From Alkalihalobacillus sp. LMS39 (lineage in GTDB: Bacteria > Bacillota > Bacilli > Bacillales > Bacillaceae_F), in assembly GCF_022812285.1 (NCBI RefSeq), contig NZ_CP093300.1, positions 2,418,001 through 2,482,000 of the forward strand: a stretch of 64,000 nucleotides of DNA, in the 5' to 3' direction. Both the position numbers and the translations under genes were made by a program. The notes below the pieces were generated by a model. The model searched no databases. It was not told where the DNA came from and worked only from the letters and a program-made list of their open reading frames with translations. Below, piece after piece: positions 9,217 through 19,957 of the stretch (the stretch's first letter is position 1; each line of letters opens with the position of its first letter).

Positions 9217-10734
9217 ATGTCAGGTTTTCATCAATTACCATCTGAACCGGAACCGTATTGGAGAGAGTCGATTACGCTTGAATCGTTTCCGAAGCTGAAT
9301 GATCATATTGAAACGGATGTCGCTATTGTGGGTGGGGGAATTGTTGGGATTACAACCGCCTATTTACTTTCTCAACAAGGACTACGTGTAACGATACTTG
9401 AAGCGGGAAAGCTTGCAAATGGGACGACAGGACATACGACGGCAAAAATTACAGCGCAACATGGCTTAATCTATAACGAGTTCATTGAACATTTTGGAGT
9501 AGAAAAAGCGAAAATGTATTATGAAGCAAACGAACAGGCAAAACATTTTATTGAATCTATAGTCTCTAAACATCATGTTGATTGTCAACTTAAAAAACAA
9601 GATGCGTATGTGTATACGAATGCGGATGATTACATGAACAAGTTAGAAAAAGAATGGGATGCATATCAAAAATTAAGAATTCCTTCTGAGTTTGTTCATG
9701 ATATTCCCGTACCTGTTAAAGTGAAAGCGGCGATTATTATGAAAAATCAAGCTCAGTTTCATCCATTGCAATATTTATCTAAGCTCATTGAAGACGTAAA
9801 ATCAAATGGACATATTTTTGAACAGACCACGGTGATAGACCTCGAAGAAGGGGAACGGCCTATAGTGATAACAGAGGATGGGTATAAAGTATCGTCTAAA
9901 TATGTTATTGCTGCTTCACACTTTCCGTTTAAAGACGGTAGAAACTTATTCTTTTCGCGTTTGTATCCGTATCGCTCGTATATTGTAGGAGTGAAAATTA
10001 AAGATGATTATCCAGGTGGGATGTATATTAATGCGGAGAAACCATCCCGTTCCTTGCGTTCTGCAGGAAAGGATGACCGACTTGTGTTAGTTAGTGGGGA
10101 AGAACATAAAACAGGGCAAGGTATATCAACGTTAAAGCATTATGAAGCGCTAGAAACATATGCGAAAAAAGTGTTTGAGGTGGAAAGTATTCCGTATCGT
10201 TGGTCTGCGCAAGATTATACAACATCTGATAAGATGCCATATGTAGGTCAAATCTCTGAACGGCATGAAAATGTTTTTGTTGCAACAGGCTTTCGTAAAT
10301 GGGGCATGACGAACAGTACAAACGCTGCCTTATTACTAACGGATTTAATTACAAATAAAGCAAATCCATACGTTGACTTATTTAGTCCAAGTCGGTTTGT
10401 TGCAAATCCGAGTGTGAAAAAAATAGTGAAAGAAAATGTAGACGTAGCAGCCCAATTTGTAAAAGGGAAACTTGATAATGTAACACGCACACCGGATGAT
10501 TTAGCATTAGATGAAGGTGCTCCCGTTCATGTTAACGGCAAGCGCTGTGGTGGTTATAAAGATAAAGAAGGAAATGTGACGCTCGTCGATACAACTTGTA
10601 CTCATATGTATTGTGAGGTCGAATGGAATAGTGGAGACAGAACATGGGATTGTCCATGCCACGGTTCAAGGTTTTCGATTGAAGGAGAAGTCATCGAAGG
10701 CCCAGCGAAAAAGCCTTTAGCAAAAATTGAATAA
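9217..10734 (+). CDS. yhfW: FAD-dependent oxidoreductase with C-terminal Rieske domain (YhfW-like)
   Basis: A 505-aa fusion. The N-terminal DAO-type FAD domain has the dinucleotide motif VAIVGGGIVGITTAYLLS near residues 37-54, followed by GTTGHTTAKITAQHG. The C-terminal 80 residues form a Rieske [2Fe-2S] domain with ligands C461, H463 (CTHMYC), C479 and H482 (CPCHGS). This order matches B. subtilis YhfW. The electron donor and substrate are unknown. The ribosome site GGGAGG lies 9 bases before the ATG. A terminator and a family 1 repeat follow. Confidence 0.9.
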   Translation: MSGFHQLPSEPEPYWRESITLESFPKLNDHIETDVAIVGGGIVGITTAYLLSQQGLRVTILEAGKLANGTTGHTTAKITAQHGLIYNEFIEHFGVEKAKMYYEANEQAKHFIESIVSKHHVDCQLKKQDAYVYTNADDYMNKLEKEWDAYQKLRIPSEFVHDIPVPVKVKAAIIMKNQAQFHPLQYLSKLIEDVKSNGHIFEQTTVIDLEEGERPIVITEDGYKVSSKYVIAASHFPFKDGRNLFFSRLYPYRSYIVGVKIKDDYPGGMYINAEKPSRSLRSAGKDDRLVLVSGEEHKTGQGISTLKHYEALETYAKKVFEVESIPYRWSAQDYTTSDKMPYVGQISERHENVFVATGFRKWGMTNSTNAALLLTDLITNKANPYVDLFSPSRFVANPSVKKIVKENVDVAAQFVKGKLDNVTRTPDDLALDEGAPVHVNGKRCGGYKDKEGNVTLVDTTCTHMYCEVEWNSGDRTWDCPCHGSRFSIEGEVIEGPAKKPLAKIE

Positions 10735-10735
10735 T

Positions 10736-10777
10736 AAAAAGGTCTCCTATTAGGTATTGCTAATGGAGACCTTTTTT
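10736..10777. terminator. Rho-independent terminator after yhfW-like gene
   Basis: GGTCTCC / GGAGACC, extended by ATTAG / CTAAT with one bulge, lies between an A-run and TTTTTT. It can act in both directions. Confidence 0.85.
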
Positions 10778-10780
10778 CCA

Positions 10781-10863
10781 AAGATAAGAAGTATAAAAAT
10801 TTTGGTGTAGCAGTGAAGCTTTGAAAGCTATTTCAAGAAGAGCGAAGGCTCCGCGTTTTTCTT
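10781..10863 (+). repeat. Dispersed repeat, family 1, copy B (internal deletion)
   Basis: It matches copy A but lacks the part between the two CTCCGC words (the CACTTCGCTTGAAACGAAAAGACG-type segment of copy A), as expected from recombination between these direct repeats. The right end lies 3 bases before the stop codon of the minus-strand prenyl synthase gene. Confidence 0.85.
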
Positions 10864-10866
10864 AAT

Positions 10867-11703
10867 TTATAAGATTTGTTCTTTTGCCACTCGGCCCACA
10901 ATTTTTACAACTTCTGTTCGGCTAAGTTTTTCTCTTCCTTTTTCAATCGCTTCTAACGTACCTTGTGCAAGGGCGTGGGGGATTTTGCAAAAATTATAAA
11001 TTGGTCCTGGTTTTAAGTTTTCCATATAACGCAAACCTAAAGCGAGGTTTTTGCGTGCATAGTTAAACATTTCTTTTCGGTCCCAACCTTCAGGGAAAAA
11101 GTCAACGCCATCCCGTTCTAAATCCTCGTCACGATTACGTATAATATTGACAGCTTGTAGACCTCGTCCGAATGCCACGGCTAATTCTTGGTCTGTTTCA
11201 ACATTATCATACCAAGCCCATAGTTCGGATAATAATTCTCCAACAAGCCCAGCAACATAATACGTATAGTCGTCCAGGTCTTGTTCGTTTGTCACTTCAA
11301 AGCCTTTTTCTACCCAATCTGCCATCCCTTTGGCCATAACTGCTGTATAATGCAACACATTTGGTTGTACTTCTTGTGGGCAAACAACAATCCAGTCATA
11401 AAGCTGTAACGTGACTGATGGAAGAATGTGAGTATATGGTTCAAACTGATTTGTTAATTGTTGTTCTAACTCTACTGTTGGATTTTCTAACAGTTCACTA
11501 ATGTTCCGTAATAATTTAATCTTTTGTTCAGCAGGAAATTGCGGGTGGTCTTCTATTTCATCAATCGCTCTCATGCAAAGATAAGCGGATGTGACTGCTT
11601 CTTTTAATTCATTAGGTAATGCACTGATGGGAATATAAAACGTCCGACTTGTTGCTTTTAACATCTCTTTTGCTGTTTTTTGTAATTTTACTTTTTCTTT
11701 CAT
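10867..11703 (-). CDS. Phytoene/squalene synthase family protein (YisP-like)
   Basis: A 278-aa enzyme of the trans head-to-head prenyl synthase fold. Both aspartate-rich motifs are present: AYLCMRAIDEIEDH (DEIED) near residue 48 and NIIRNRDEDLERD near residue 185, which bind Mg-diphosphate. SRTFYIPISALP is the usual N-terminal substrate segment. B. subtilis YisP, of similar size, has been reported to be a farnesyl-diphosphate phosphatase involved in biofilm membrane domains, so this may be a phosphatase or a true synthase. No desaturase or cyclase gene lies nearby. The ribosome site AAAGGTGG is 11 bases from the ATG. Confidence 0.87.
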   Translation of the reverse strand: MKEKVKLQKTAKEMLKATSRTFYIPISALPNELKEAVTSAYLCMRAIDEIEDHPQFPAEQKIKLLRNISELLENPTVELEQQLTNQFEPYTHILPSVTLQLYDWIVVCPQEVQPNVLHYTAVMAKGMADWVEKGFEVTNEQDLDDYTYYVAGLVGELLSELWAWYDNVETDQELAVAFGRGLQAVNIIRNRDEDLERDGVDFFPEGWDRKEMFNYARKNLALGLRYMENLKPGPIYNFCKIPHALAQGTLEAIEKGREKLSRTEVVKIVGRVAKEQIL

Positions 11704-11945
11704 TGAAAAAAAACCACCTTTCGCTTATGTAACGAGTATTGAAGTGAGCCAGGCCATGTCCATATTCATAATTATACACATTTATTAGCGATCCTTCATG
11801 CATTTTGCGAAATATCCCATTGTTTTTTCATTTTAGAAAGACTGTTTAATTGTTAATGCATTCGAAAACAGCACTTTTAAAAAAATAGAACATTATATTT
11901 CACTTTAAGGGAAACGTAATAAAAAACAAATAGGGATGAGGAAGA

Positions 11946-12482
11946 ATGCATTTATTTATTACAATCATTGTTATATTAGCTGTCTGGAAAAGTCGTACCT
12001 ATAAAATTTGGGAAAAATACCATGCAACGATGCTTTATTTTGCATGTGGTAATCTTGCTTATAATTTCCTATGTGCGAATTATTTATTATGGAAATTTAA
12101 TCCTGATTTTTTAATAAACCATACGATTACAGAAATGTTTTATACTTTTATTGTTTTTCCGGGAACAATTTTATTATTTTTAGGTCGTTATCCTAACACA
12201 TTAAAAAAACAAGTAATACATAATGGTATATGGATTTTTATTTATATTGGTATTGAATACATTTATCTTGTCACTAACCGTATATATTACCAATATGGGT
12301 GGACATTTTGGTGGTCTTTGATTTTGGTTGCAGTCATGTTCCCTATGTTTCGTTTACATCATACTAGACCACTGTTAACTTATATTTTATCAGTTCCTAT
12401 TACAATCATATTAATATGGATTTTTGATGTGCCTGTAAATATTCCAATGGAATTAAGGCTTGAATATATAGGTTTGAAATGA
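11946..12482 (+). CDS. CBO0543-type integral membrane protein
   Basis: A 178-aa protein with about five membrane helices and a short periplasm-facing start (MHLFITIIVILAVW). Aromatic residues are frequent (NFLCANYLLWKFNPDF; YQYGWTFWWSLI). The pattern fits the CBO0543 family found in many spore formers; its role is unknown. GGGATGAGGAAG precedes the ATG. It is monocistronic with no clear terminator. Confidence 0.72.
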   Translation: MHLFITIIVILAVWKSRTYKIWEKYHATMLYFACGNLAYNFLCANYLLWKFNPDFLINHTITEMFYTFIVFPGTILLFLGRYPNTLKKQVIHNGIWIFIYIGIEYIYLVTNRIYYQYGWTFWWSLILVAVMFPMFRLHHTRPLLTYILSVPITIILIWIFDVPVNIPMELRLEYIGLK

Positions 12483-12599
12483 GCTTCTACAATTATCGTT
12501 TAATTTAGAAGGAAAAAGGTTAATAAAAGAGAGTAGAAGAATAGGTCTTTAATCGATTGCATAAGATGTCAAAAGAAAAAAAGAGGAGGTTCTTTTGTC

Positions 12600-12743
12600 A
12601 TGGGAATAGAAGGAGTACTGATTGTTATTGCTTTCATTCTTTTATTATGGATCGTTATTAAAATGACAAAGGTTGTTTTTCGTTTTATTGCATTCCTTTT
12701 ACTCATCATTGTAGCGTATTATCTCATCACGTATTTCATTTAA
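12600..12743 (+). CDS. Small two-helix membrane protein
   Basis: A 47-aa reading frame, MGIEGVLIVIAFILLLW then KMTKVVFRFIAFLLLIIV. A strong AGGAGG lies 11 bases before the ATG. It predicts two hydrophobic helices joined by a short basic turn. The good ribosome site and the 49-base spacing to the next gene on the same strand support it as a real gene. The function is unknown. Confidence 0.6.
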   Translation: MGIEGVLIVIAFILLLWIVIKMTKVVFRFIAFLLLIIVAYYLITYFI

Positions 12744-12791
12744 CGGTTTGTGCAACTTATGGTATTCTACATAAAAGGAGTTGGCGCAAAC

Positions 12792-13265
12792 ATGGATTGG
12801 AGTATTAAGCCCTTTGATAAATTATCGACTCTAGAACTTTATCATATTGTGACCGAAAGAATAAATATATTTGTTGTTGAACAAAACTGTCCCTATCCTG
12901 AACTAGATGGAAAAGACATGGATGCCTATCATCTAGTGGCTCAAACTAAAGAGGGGACTATTGTAGCCTATGCTCGAATTTTTCAGAGTGATTCTTATTA
13001 TGAACAAGCCTCGATTGGTAGAGTGATTGTCAATGAAAAGTATCGAGGCCAAGGCTTTGGAAAACAATTGATGGGAAAAGCGATCCAGTTTATTTTGGAT
13101 GAGTTAAAAGAAACGGAGATAAAAATTCAAGCACAGCATTATTTAGAACATTTTTACCAATCGTTTGGATTTCAACCGGTTTCAGAAGTATACATTCACG
13201 ATTTAATTCCTCATATTGATATGGTTTATACCTATCATCAGAATAGGGAGGAAAGGTATGAATAG
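12792..13265 (+). CDS. elaA: GNAT N-acetyltransferase, ElaA-like
   Basis: A 157-aa protein beginning MDWSIKPFDKLSTLELYHIV; AAAGGAG lies 10 bases upstream. It has the ElaA hallmarks: RINIFVVEQNCPYPELDGKD near the N-terminus and the acetyl-CoA site IGRVIVNEKYRGQGFGKQLM (the R/QxxGxG/A motif). The acyl acceptor is unknown. Its last 8 bases overlap the start of the next gene, so translation is probably coupled. Confidence 0.88.
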   Translation: MDWSIKPFDKLSTLELYHIVTERINIFVVEQNCPYPELDGKDMDAYHLVAQTKEGTIVAYARIFQSDSYYEQASIGRVIVNEKYRGQGFGKQLMGKAIQFILDELKETEIKIQAQHYLEHFYQSFGFQPVSEVYIHDLIPHIDMVYTYHQNREERYE

Positions 13266-13560
13266 AAAAGTTCAGACTGCACTAGAAAAGGCATTAATAG
13301 ATTGGGACATGATGCAAAAAACAAATGATGAAGACAGTGAAGAAGTAGCTGAAAGATTCGAAAAACATTTTTATGAATTTATTGACGAAGTGAAAGAATG
13401 GTATCAGTCGCTTCAATTGAAACCACAAGACATTATAGAAGCGGAAGAGATGGCTGAAGTGATAATAATCCAAGGGCAATTGCCTGGTCCACTACAATTA
13501 AACTTTTTAACTGAATTAGAGTTTATTATAGAAGGGATTGAAAGAACACGCTTTGATTAA
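13258..13560 (+). CDS. Conserved acidic small protein, unknown function
   Basis: A 100-aa acidic, mostly helical protein (MNRKVQTALEKALIDWDMM; DEDSEEVAERFEKHFYEF). GGGAGGAAAG precedes the ATG, inside the end of the elaA-like gene. No cysteine or membrane segment is present. I do not recognise the family. The overlap with the acetyltransferase gene suggests a shared transcript, not necessarily a shared job. Confidence 0.7.
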   Translation: MNRKVQTALEKALIDWDMMQKTNDEDSEEVAERFEKHFYEFIDEVKEWYQSLQLKPQDIIEAEEMAEVIIIQGQLPGPLQLNFLTELEFIIEGIERTRFD

Positions 13561-13630
13561 GTGAAAGATTGAAAATCGAACGTGTGTTGGCTAAGTTTGT
13601 AAGCTTCTGTGTAAAAGAAGGTGGATTAAC

Positions 13631-13658
13631 GAAAAAGCTGTCGAGACAAACGACAGCT
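13631..13658 (-). terminator. Terminator for the YtzC-like gene
   Basis: An 8-bp stem AGCTGTCG / CGACAGCT with a 7-base loop is followed, on the minus strand, by a short T-run. It sits downstream of the minus-strand gene starting at 13949. Confidence 0.6.
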
Positions 13659-13691
13659 GAGCGGCAAGAGTTGCCCATTTATAAAATGTAT

Positions 13692-13949
13692 TTAAATTCC
13701 ACGGACCATCGTTTCTTGGACTTCGCGAATTTTTTCTTGTGCTTCGATTAATGAGGCGCGTTCTTCGATTGGTGAATCTTCAATTAACGTTTCTAATTCA
13801 ATGGTTAAATCGTCTAACTGTTTTTGAGCAAGGGCATAGTCAGTAGGGTCATTTTCTCTTACGATTTTCACTTCCATTAGCTCATTTAAAGCAAAATCAA
13901 TCGTTTCTTGAACTCGGTTCAATGTGTGAGCTATAGAGTTTGTATTCAT
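13692..13949 (-). CDS. DUF2524 family protein (YtzC-like)
   Basis: An 85-aa helical protein starting MNTNSIAHTLNRVQETIDF, with GGAAGGAG 8 bases upstream; an earlier in-frame ATG at 14009 lacks a site. The body is an amphipathic coiled-coil pattern (DYALAQKQLDDLTIELETL). Length and pattern fit the DUF2524/YtzC family of unknown function. The assignment rests on pattern memory only. Confidence 0.6.
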   Translation of the reverse strand: MNTNSIAHTLNRVQETIDFALNELMEVKIVRENDPTDYALAQKQLDDLTIELETLIEDSPIEERASLIEAQEKIREVQETMVRGI

Positions 13950-14119
13950 GAAAACGCTCCTTCCACTGTTTAAATTAAACTCGTTATTACTATGTGTTGT
14001 TTTATACATTTTATTCTAGTTTTTTGAAATATTTTCTGGGCCTTGTCTTATGTTTTAGACAAGTTTCTTCTCTTTCTCGCATAAGATGAATTAACAATAT
14101 TGAAAGAGGAGGAATTTGA

Positions 14120-14557
14120 ATGAGATTATGGGTGATTAATAAAAACTGGGTATTATTAGGGTTAGTTACGTTAGCCGCTCTCAGCAGTCTCTTTTTTTTA
14201 AAAACAGAGCCTATGCAAACGGTCGCTAACCCAACTAAGGAATATGTCATTAACATGGTAACGGGAGAATTTAAGACGACAACAGAAGATGGAAGAGAAA
14301 TAGAGTCTTATCGCTGGGATCCAGGAACAATTACCATTCCTAAAGATGAAAAGGTAAAGTTAAGTATTTTTGGTGTAAACGGAAAAGAACATCCTTTTAT
14401 TATTGAAGGTACTGACATTCAAGGAACAGTCAAAAAAGGTGAAGAAACTGTCATTGACCTTCACTTTACGGAAGCTGGAGTTTATCGTTTAATCTGTGTT
14501 ACTCATGCCTCAACCGACGACAATGGTCCTATGATCGCATACATTCATGTTAATTAA
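14120..14557 (+). CDS. Membrane-anchored cupredoxin-domain protein
   Basis: A 145-aa protein with an N-terminal membrane anchor or uncleaved signal (WVLLGLVTLAALSSLFFL, residues 11-28) and a cupredoxin fold. The copper ligands of a type 1 or CuA-like site are visible as KEHPF, then CVTHAS, then PMIAY (His, Cys, His, Met). It lacks the LPxTG or lipobox motifs. It may carry electrons or store copper outside the membrane. AGAGGAGG precedes the ATG by 8 bases and a terminator follows. Confidence 0.82.
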   Translation: MRLWVINKNWVLLGLVTLAALSSLFFLKTEPMQTVANPTKEYVINMVTGEFKTTTEDGREIESYRWDPGTITIPKDEKVKLSIFGVNGKEHPFIIEGTDIQGTVKKGEETVIDLHFTEAGVYRLICVTHASTDDNGPMIAYIHVN

Positions 14558-14571
14558 AATTTAAATTTACT

Positions 14572-14609
14572 AAGAAGAACACTTAACAATGTAAGTGCTC
14601 TTCTTTTTA
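14572..14609. terminator. Bidirectional terminator
   Basis: The stem AAGAAGA-CACTTA / TAAGTG-TCTTCTT with a short loop ends in TTTTTAT. It lies between the convergent cupredoxin and coat-like genes. Confidence 0.82.
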
Positions 14610-14613
14610 TATA

Positions 14614-15204
14614 TTAGAAATTTGGGCCAAAGTAGCCTTGCCCAGTCCCGAATTGCTCTTCCGGAAAAGAAAATCCTGTGTCAACACCGTGTGACATCGT
14701 ATGTGGTGTTGGAGTTCCTGAATGAGATTTAGGTAATTGGTTTCCCATCATTTGAGACTGGTGCATTGGAGCATGATGACCAGCTAACTGTTGATGCATA
14801 TTTCCAGCAACATGTTGTTGGGGCATTTGGTGTGCCATTTGTGACTGTGGTGCAAAAGGAGTCATTGGTTGTTGTGCTGGCCCCATCTGTTGGTGCATGG
14901 GCATCTGCATTTGTTGCTGAGCAAATGGCGCTTGTTGAGGCATCATGGCTCCCATGTGACCGTATGGAATTTGTTGGTGTCCCATGAAAGGGTGCATTGG
15001 TTGGGCCATAGGATATCCCATCTGATGCATTTCCATTCCAAGCATATCATGATGATCCATCATTTGTTGGTGACCAAAGTGTTGAGGGGAATTAGTTGAA
15101 TATGGTTGCTTCATCGGCTGTTTGCCAAGAGGGCCTTGCTTCGTACCAGCCATTCCAACTGGCGCTTGTGTTTGATTTCCACATTTACATTTATTGTTAT
15201 ACAT
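14614..15204 (-). CDS. Low-complexity Met/Gln/His/Pro-rich protein, probable spore coat
   Basis: A 196-aa protein starting MYNNKCKCGNQTQ, with AAGAG 8 bases upstream. After a short N-terminal CKCG, the sequence is dominated by Met, Gln, His and Pro (MHQQMGPAQQPM; MAQPMHPFMGHQQ), with no membrane segment. The C-terminus turns to Gly and Phe (FGTGQGYFGPNF). Such composition is common in Bacillus coat and crust proteins, and the His/Met content could bind metals. Family not identified; the coat role is inferred from composition and the spore-rich neighbourhood. Confidence 0.68.
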   Translation of the reverse strand: MYNNKCKCGNQTQAPVGMAGTKQGPLGKQPMKQPYSTNSPQHFGHQQMMDHHDMLGMEMHQMGYPMAQPMHPFMGHQQIPYGHMGAMMPQQAPFAQQQMQMPMHQQMGPAQQPMTPFAPQSQMAHQMPQQHVAGNMHQQLAGHHAPMHQSQMMGNQLPKSHSGTPTPHTMSHGVDTGFSFPEEQFGTGQGYFGPNF

Positions 15205-15229
15205 AGCAATCACTCTTTTCTGTTAAGAT

Positions 15230-15243
15230 ATACGATATCGTAT
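15230..15243. promoter_or_regulatory. 14-bp perfect palindrome upstream of the Met-rich coat-like gene
   Basis: ATACGATATCGTAT lies about 26 bases before the start codon of the minus-strand gene. Its half ATACGATA is one base from the CATAnnnTA -10 box of sigma-K/E promoters. It could be a promoter core or an operator. Confidence 0.4.
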
Positions 15244-15336
15244 TATTAGCCTAGCTTTGTGGAGCCTATCCCAATTGGAAATAGGCAAGTATCTATGAGA
15301 GTGAAAGCTATGATAATGTCCCAGAGTTAGGAGAAA

Positions 15337-15366
15337 ATAAAAAGGAACGAAATGATGCTTCGTTCC
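15337..15366 (-). terminator. Rho-independent terminator
   Basis: On the minus strand GGAACGAA / TTCGTTCC with a 7-base loop is followed by TTTTTATTTT. It ends the 75-aa gene that starts at 15614. Confidence 0.82.
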
Positions 15367-15386
15367 CGTATGATGAGGTATGAAGT

Positions 15387-15614
15387 TTATTTAGAAAGTT
15401 GGTAATTTCCAGAACGAGTTTTGTTCATTTTCCCTAACTCAACGAATTTTTCAAGAATATTTTTAATACTCGTTGTATTTTTAGCGGACTTTTCTAAGAG
15501 AGGATTAGACGCCATTAATTGACTTGTAGCATCCTCATAAGAAATTCCTTTCTTTTTTGCCTGTTTCACAATAATAAACAACTGACCTGCGTAACCTTTT
15601 GATTTTTTCTCCAT
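15387..15614 (-). CDS. Small basic protein, unknown function
   Basis: A 75-aa Lys-rich protein starting MEKKSKGYAGQLFIIVKQAKK. AAAGG lies 9 bases upstream of this ATG; a longer upstream extension has no ribosome site. The pattern (SYEDATSQLMASNPLLEKS, then a helix, then GKMNKTRSGNYQLSK) could be a small winged-helix-like fold, but I do not recognise the family. Confidence 0.6.
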   Translation of the reverse strand: MEKKSKGYAGQLFIIVKQAKKKGISYEDATSQLMASNPLLEKSAKNTTSIKNILEKFVELGKMNKTRSGNYQLSK

Positions 15615-15872
15615 ACATCTCATCCTTTGTAACTGAATTTGATTCTTACTATTTATAGTATGACAGATTAGGCAGAATATACAAGTGAAGTTATTTACCA
15701 TGTGAGATTACTTTTTGATACAGGTCTAATTTACCGGTATAAATGATAGGCTGAAAGGGAAACTTTTGGGAGTGTATTTGGTTAATAGGAATGATATTTC
15801 AACAAGTTAGAAGTTGTTTTTATGGAATGTTCTCTATTGATTAGCTTATAGATCAAACCGTAAAAAAGAAAA

Positions 15873-15919
15873 TAAACTTGGACGACTACGTGATACTCTC
15901 TAGTCGTCCAAGTTTTTTA
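15873..15919 (+). terminator. Orphan strong hairpin-terminator
   Basis: A 14-bp perfect stem (15875-15888 with 15901-15914) with a 12-base loop is followed by six T on the plus strand. No plus-strand gene precedes it: the gap from 15615 to 16034 has no convincing reading frame. It could end a small RNA or be left from a lost gene. The rest of the gap up to 15872 shows nothing I can name. Confidence 0.7.
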
Positions 15920-15924
15920 TAAAC

Positions 15925-16034
15925 ATATAAGAGAACATGAGATTTTTGGTATAGTAGGGAAGCTTTGAAAGCTTGTTCTAGAAGATCGAAGGCTGCGCAC
16001 TTCGTTTGAAACGAAAAAACGCTCCGCGTTTTTC

Positions 16035-16036
<2 letters not shown>
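15925..16036 (+). repeat. Dispersed repeat, family 1, copy C
   Basis: It is a full-length copy with GAAGCTTTGAAAGCTTG, GAAGGCTGCGCACTTCG and an uninterrupted AAAAAACGCTCCGCGTTTTTC hairpin. The last two bases overlap the stop codon of the minus-strand beta-glucosidase gene. Confidence 0.85.
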
Positions 16037-18843
<2,807 letters not shown>

Positions 18844-18863
18844 CTATAGCCCCCACTTTTACT

Positions 18864-18873
18864 AAACCGGTTT
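18864..18873. promoter_or_regulatory. LacI-family operator candidate for gntK-bglB
   Basis: AAACCGGTTT is a perfect 10-bp palindrome with the central CG typical of LacI-family operators, located 20 bases upstream of the gntK start. No LacI-type regulator gene is in the window. A match to the CcpA cre site is poor. Confidence 0.55.
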
Positions 18874-18986
18874 CGTACTTTTTATTTTATCCTAAAACTG
18901 ACGTAAATTAAAAGGGCTTAATGTCATTACATAGAAAAATACTTACGTGAAAGGAGAAGTGGTGGTGGGGAGGATAAGTCATTTCA

Positions 18987-19037
18987 TATAAAAAAACATG
19001 AGGTCATCTGCTAATACAAAACAAAAGACCTCAAAGT
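18987..19037 (-). terminator. Terminator of the HAD phosphatase gene
   Basis: On the minus strand GAGGTC / GACCTC with a long loop is followed by ATG and six T. Confidence 0.6.
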
Positions 19038-19052
19038 TTAAATGTTATTCGT

Positions 19053-19859
19053 TTAGACGTTAAAAAATTTTTCGATTACTTTGGCGACGCCATCATTCAT
19101 ATTTGAATCCGTAATGTAATTGGCTTTTTCTTTCACTTCAGCTGTTGCATTTCCCATAGCAACGCCTAAGCCGGCGAATTCTATCATCGTTAAATCATTA
19201 TAGCTATCGCCGAACGACATGACTTCTTCTTGCTCAATGCCTAAAGATTCAATTAACTGTTTGAGGCTAGCCCCTTTTGTTACACCAGATTCAGTAAACT
19301 CTAAGAAATAGGGCTTTGAACGGAGAACTGTTAATTCGCCTGCTAATTCTTTTTTTAATGTTGCTTCCACATTAATTAGTTTCTCTGGATTTTCAATCAT
19401 TAACACTTTAACAACTGGTTGTTGCACTGCATTAATAAAGCTTGGTACTTCAAGTAATGGTAGTCCTGTTAGTTTGCTTTCAATTTCACTATAAGGATTG
19501 AGTTGTTCAGTAACAATCGTATCTTCAATATAAGTGTGGATCCAAACATCTTCGCGCTTACTTAATTTATATAAAGAATGTACAGTTTCTGGAGGAAGTG
19601 AACTGCTATACAGTTCTTTTTTCGTATTCCAATCAATTATTTTTGCTCCATTAAATGATAAAATATAGCTGTTATAGTCCGCTAATTTTAACTCTTCGGC
19701 CATTTCTTTCATCCCATATGTCGGGCGTCCTGAAGCCAAAACGACTTTTACTCCGGCATCTTGCACTTTCATTAAAGCCTTTTTTGTACGTTCTGAAATC
19801 GTATGGTCATCTTGTAATAAAGTATCATCCATATCGAGTACTATCATTTTATATTTCAT
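19053..19859 (-). CDS. HAD-superfamily Cof-type phosphatase
   Basis: A 268-aa protein with HAD motif I LDMDDTLLQDD (nucleophile Asp), motif II VLASGRPTYG and motif IV GDSYNDLTMIEFAGLGVAMGNA. The cap domain of type C2B lies between. Cof-type enzymes such as YwpJ and YwtE dephosphorylate sugar phosphates and flavin precursors. The substrate is not predictable. It is transcribed toward gntK but separated from it by a terminator. Confidence 0.9.
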   Translation of the reverse strand: MKYKMIVLDMDDTLLQDDHTISERTKKALMKVQDAGVKVVLASGRPTYGMKEMAEELKLADYNSYILSFNGAKIIDWNTKKELYSSSLPPETVHSLYKLSKREDVWIHTYIEDTIVTEQLNPYSEIESKLTGLPLLEVPSFINAVQQPVVKVLMIENPEKLINVEATLKKELAGELTVLRSKPYFLEFTESGVTKGASLKQLIESLGIEQEEVMSFGDSYNDLTMIEFAGLGVAMGNATAEVKEKANYITDSNMNDGVAKVIEKFFNV

Positions 19860-19957
19860 TTGGTTGTTTCGTCCTTCCGTTATAATCTTTCCTTATTTTA
19901 CTCTAAATCGTTTATAATGAATATAATTTTATGACATTCGAAATGAGGGATATTATT

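Noticed and set aside
13569-13751. A 60-codon plus-strand frame after the acidic small protein
   Set aside because: It runs through the terminator hairpin of the opposite gene and into the 3' end of the YtzC-like gene on the other strand, and has no good ribosome site.
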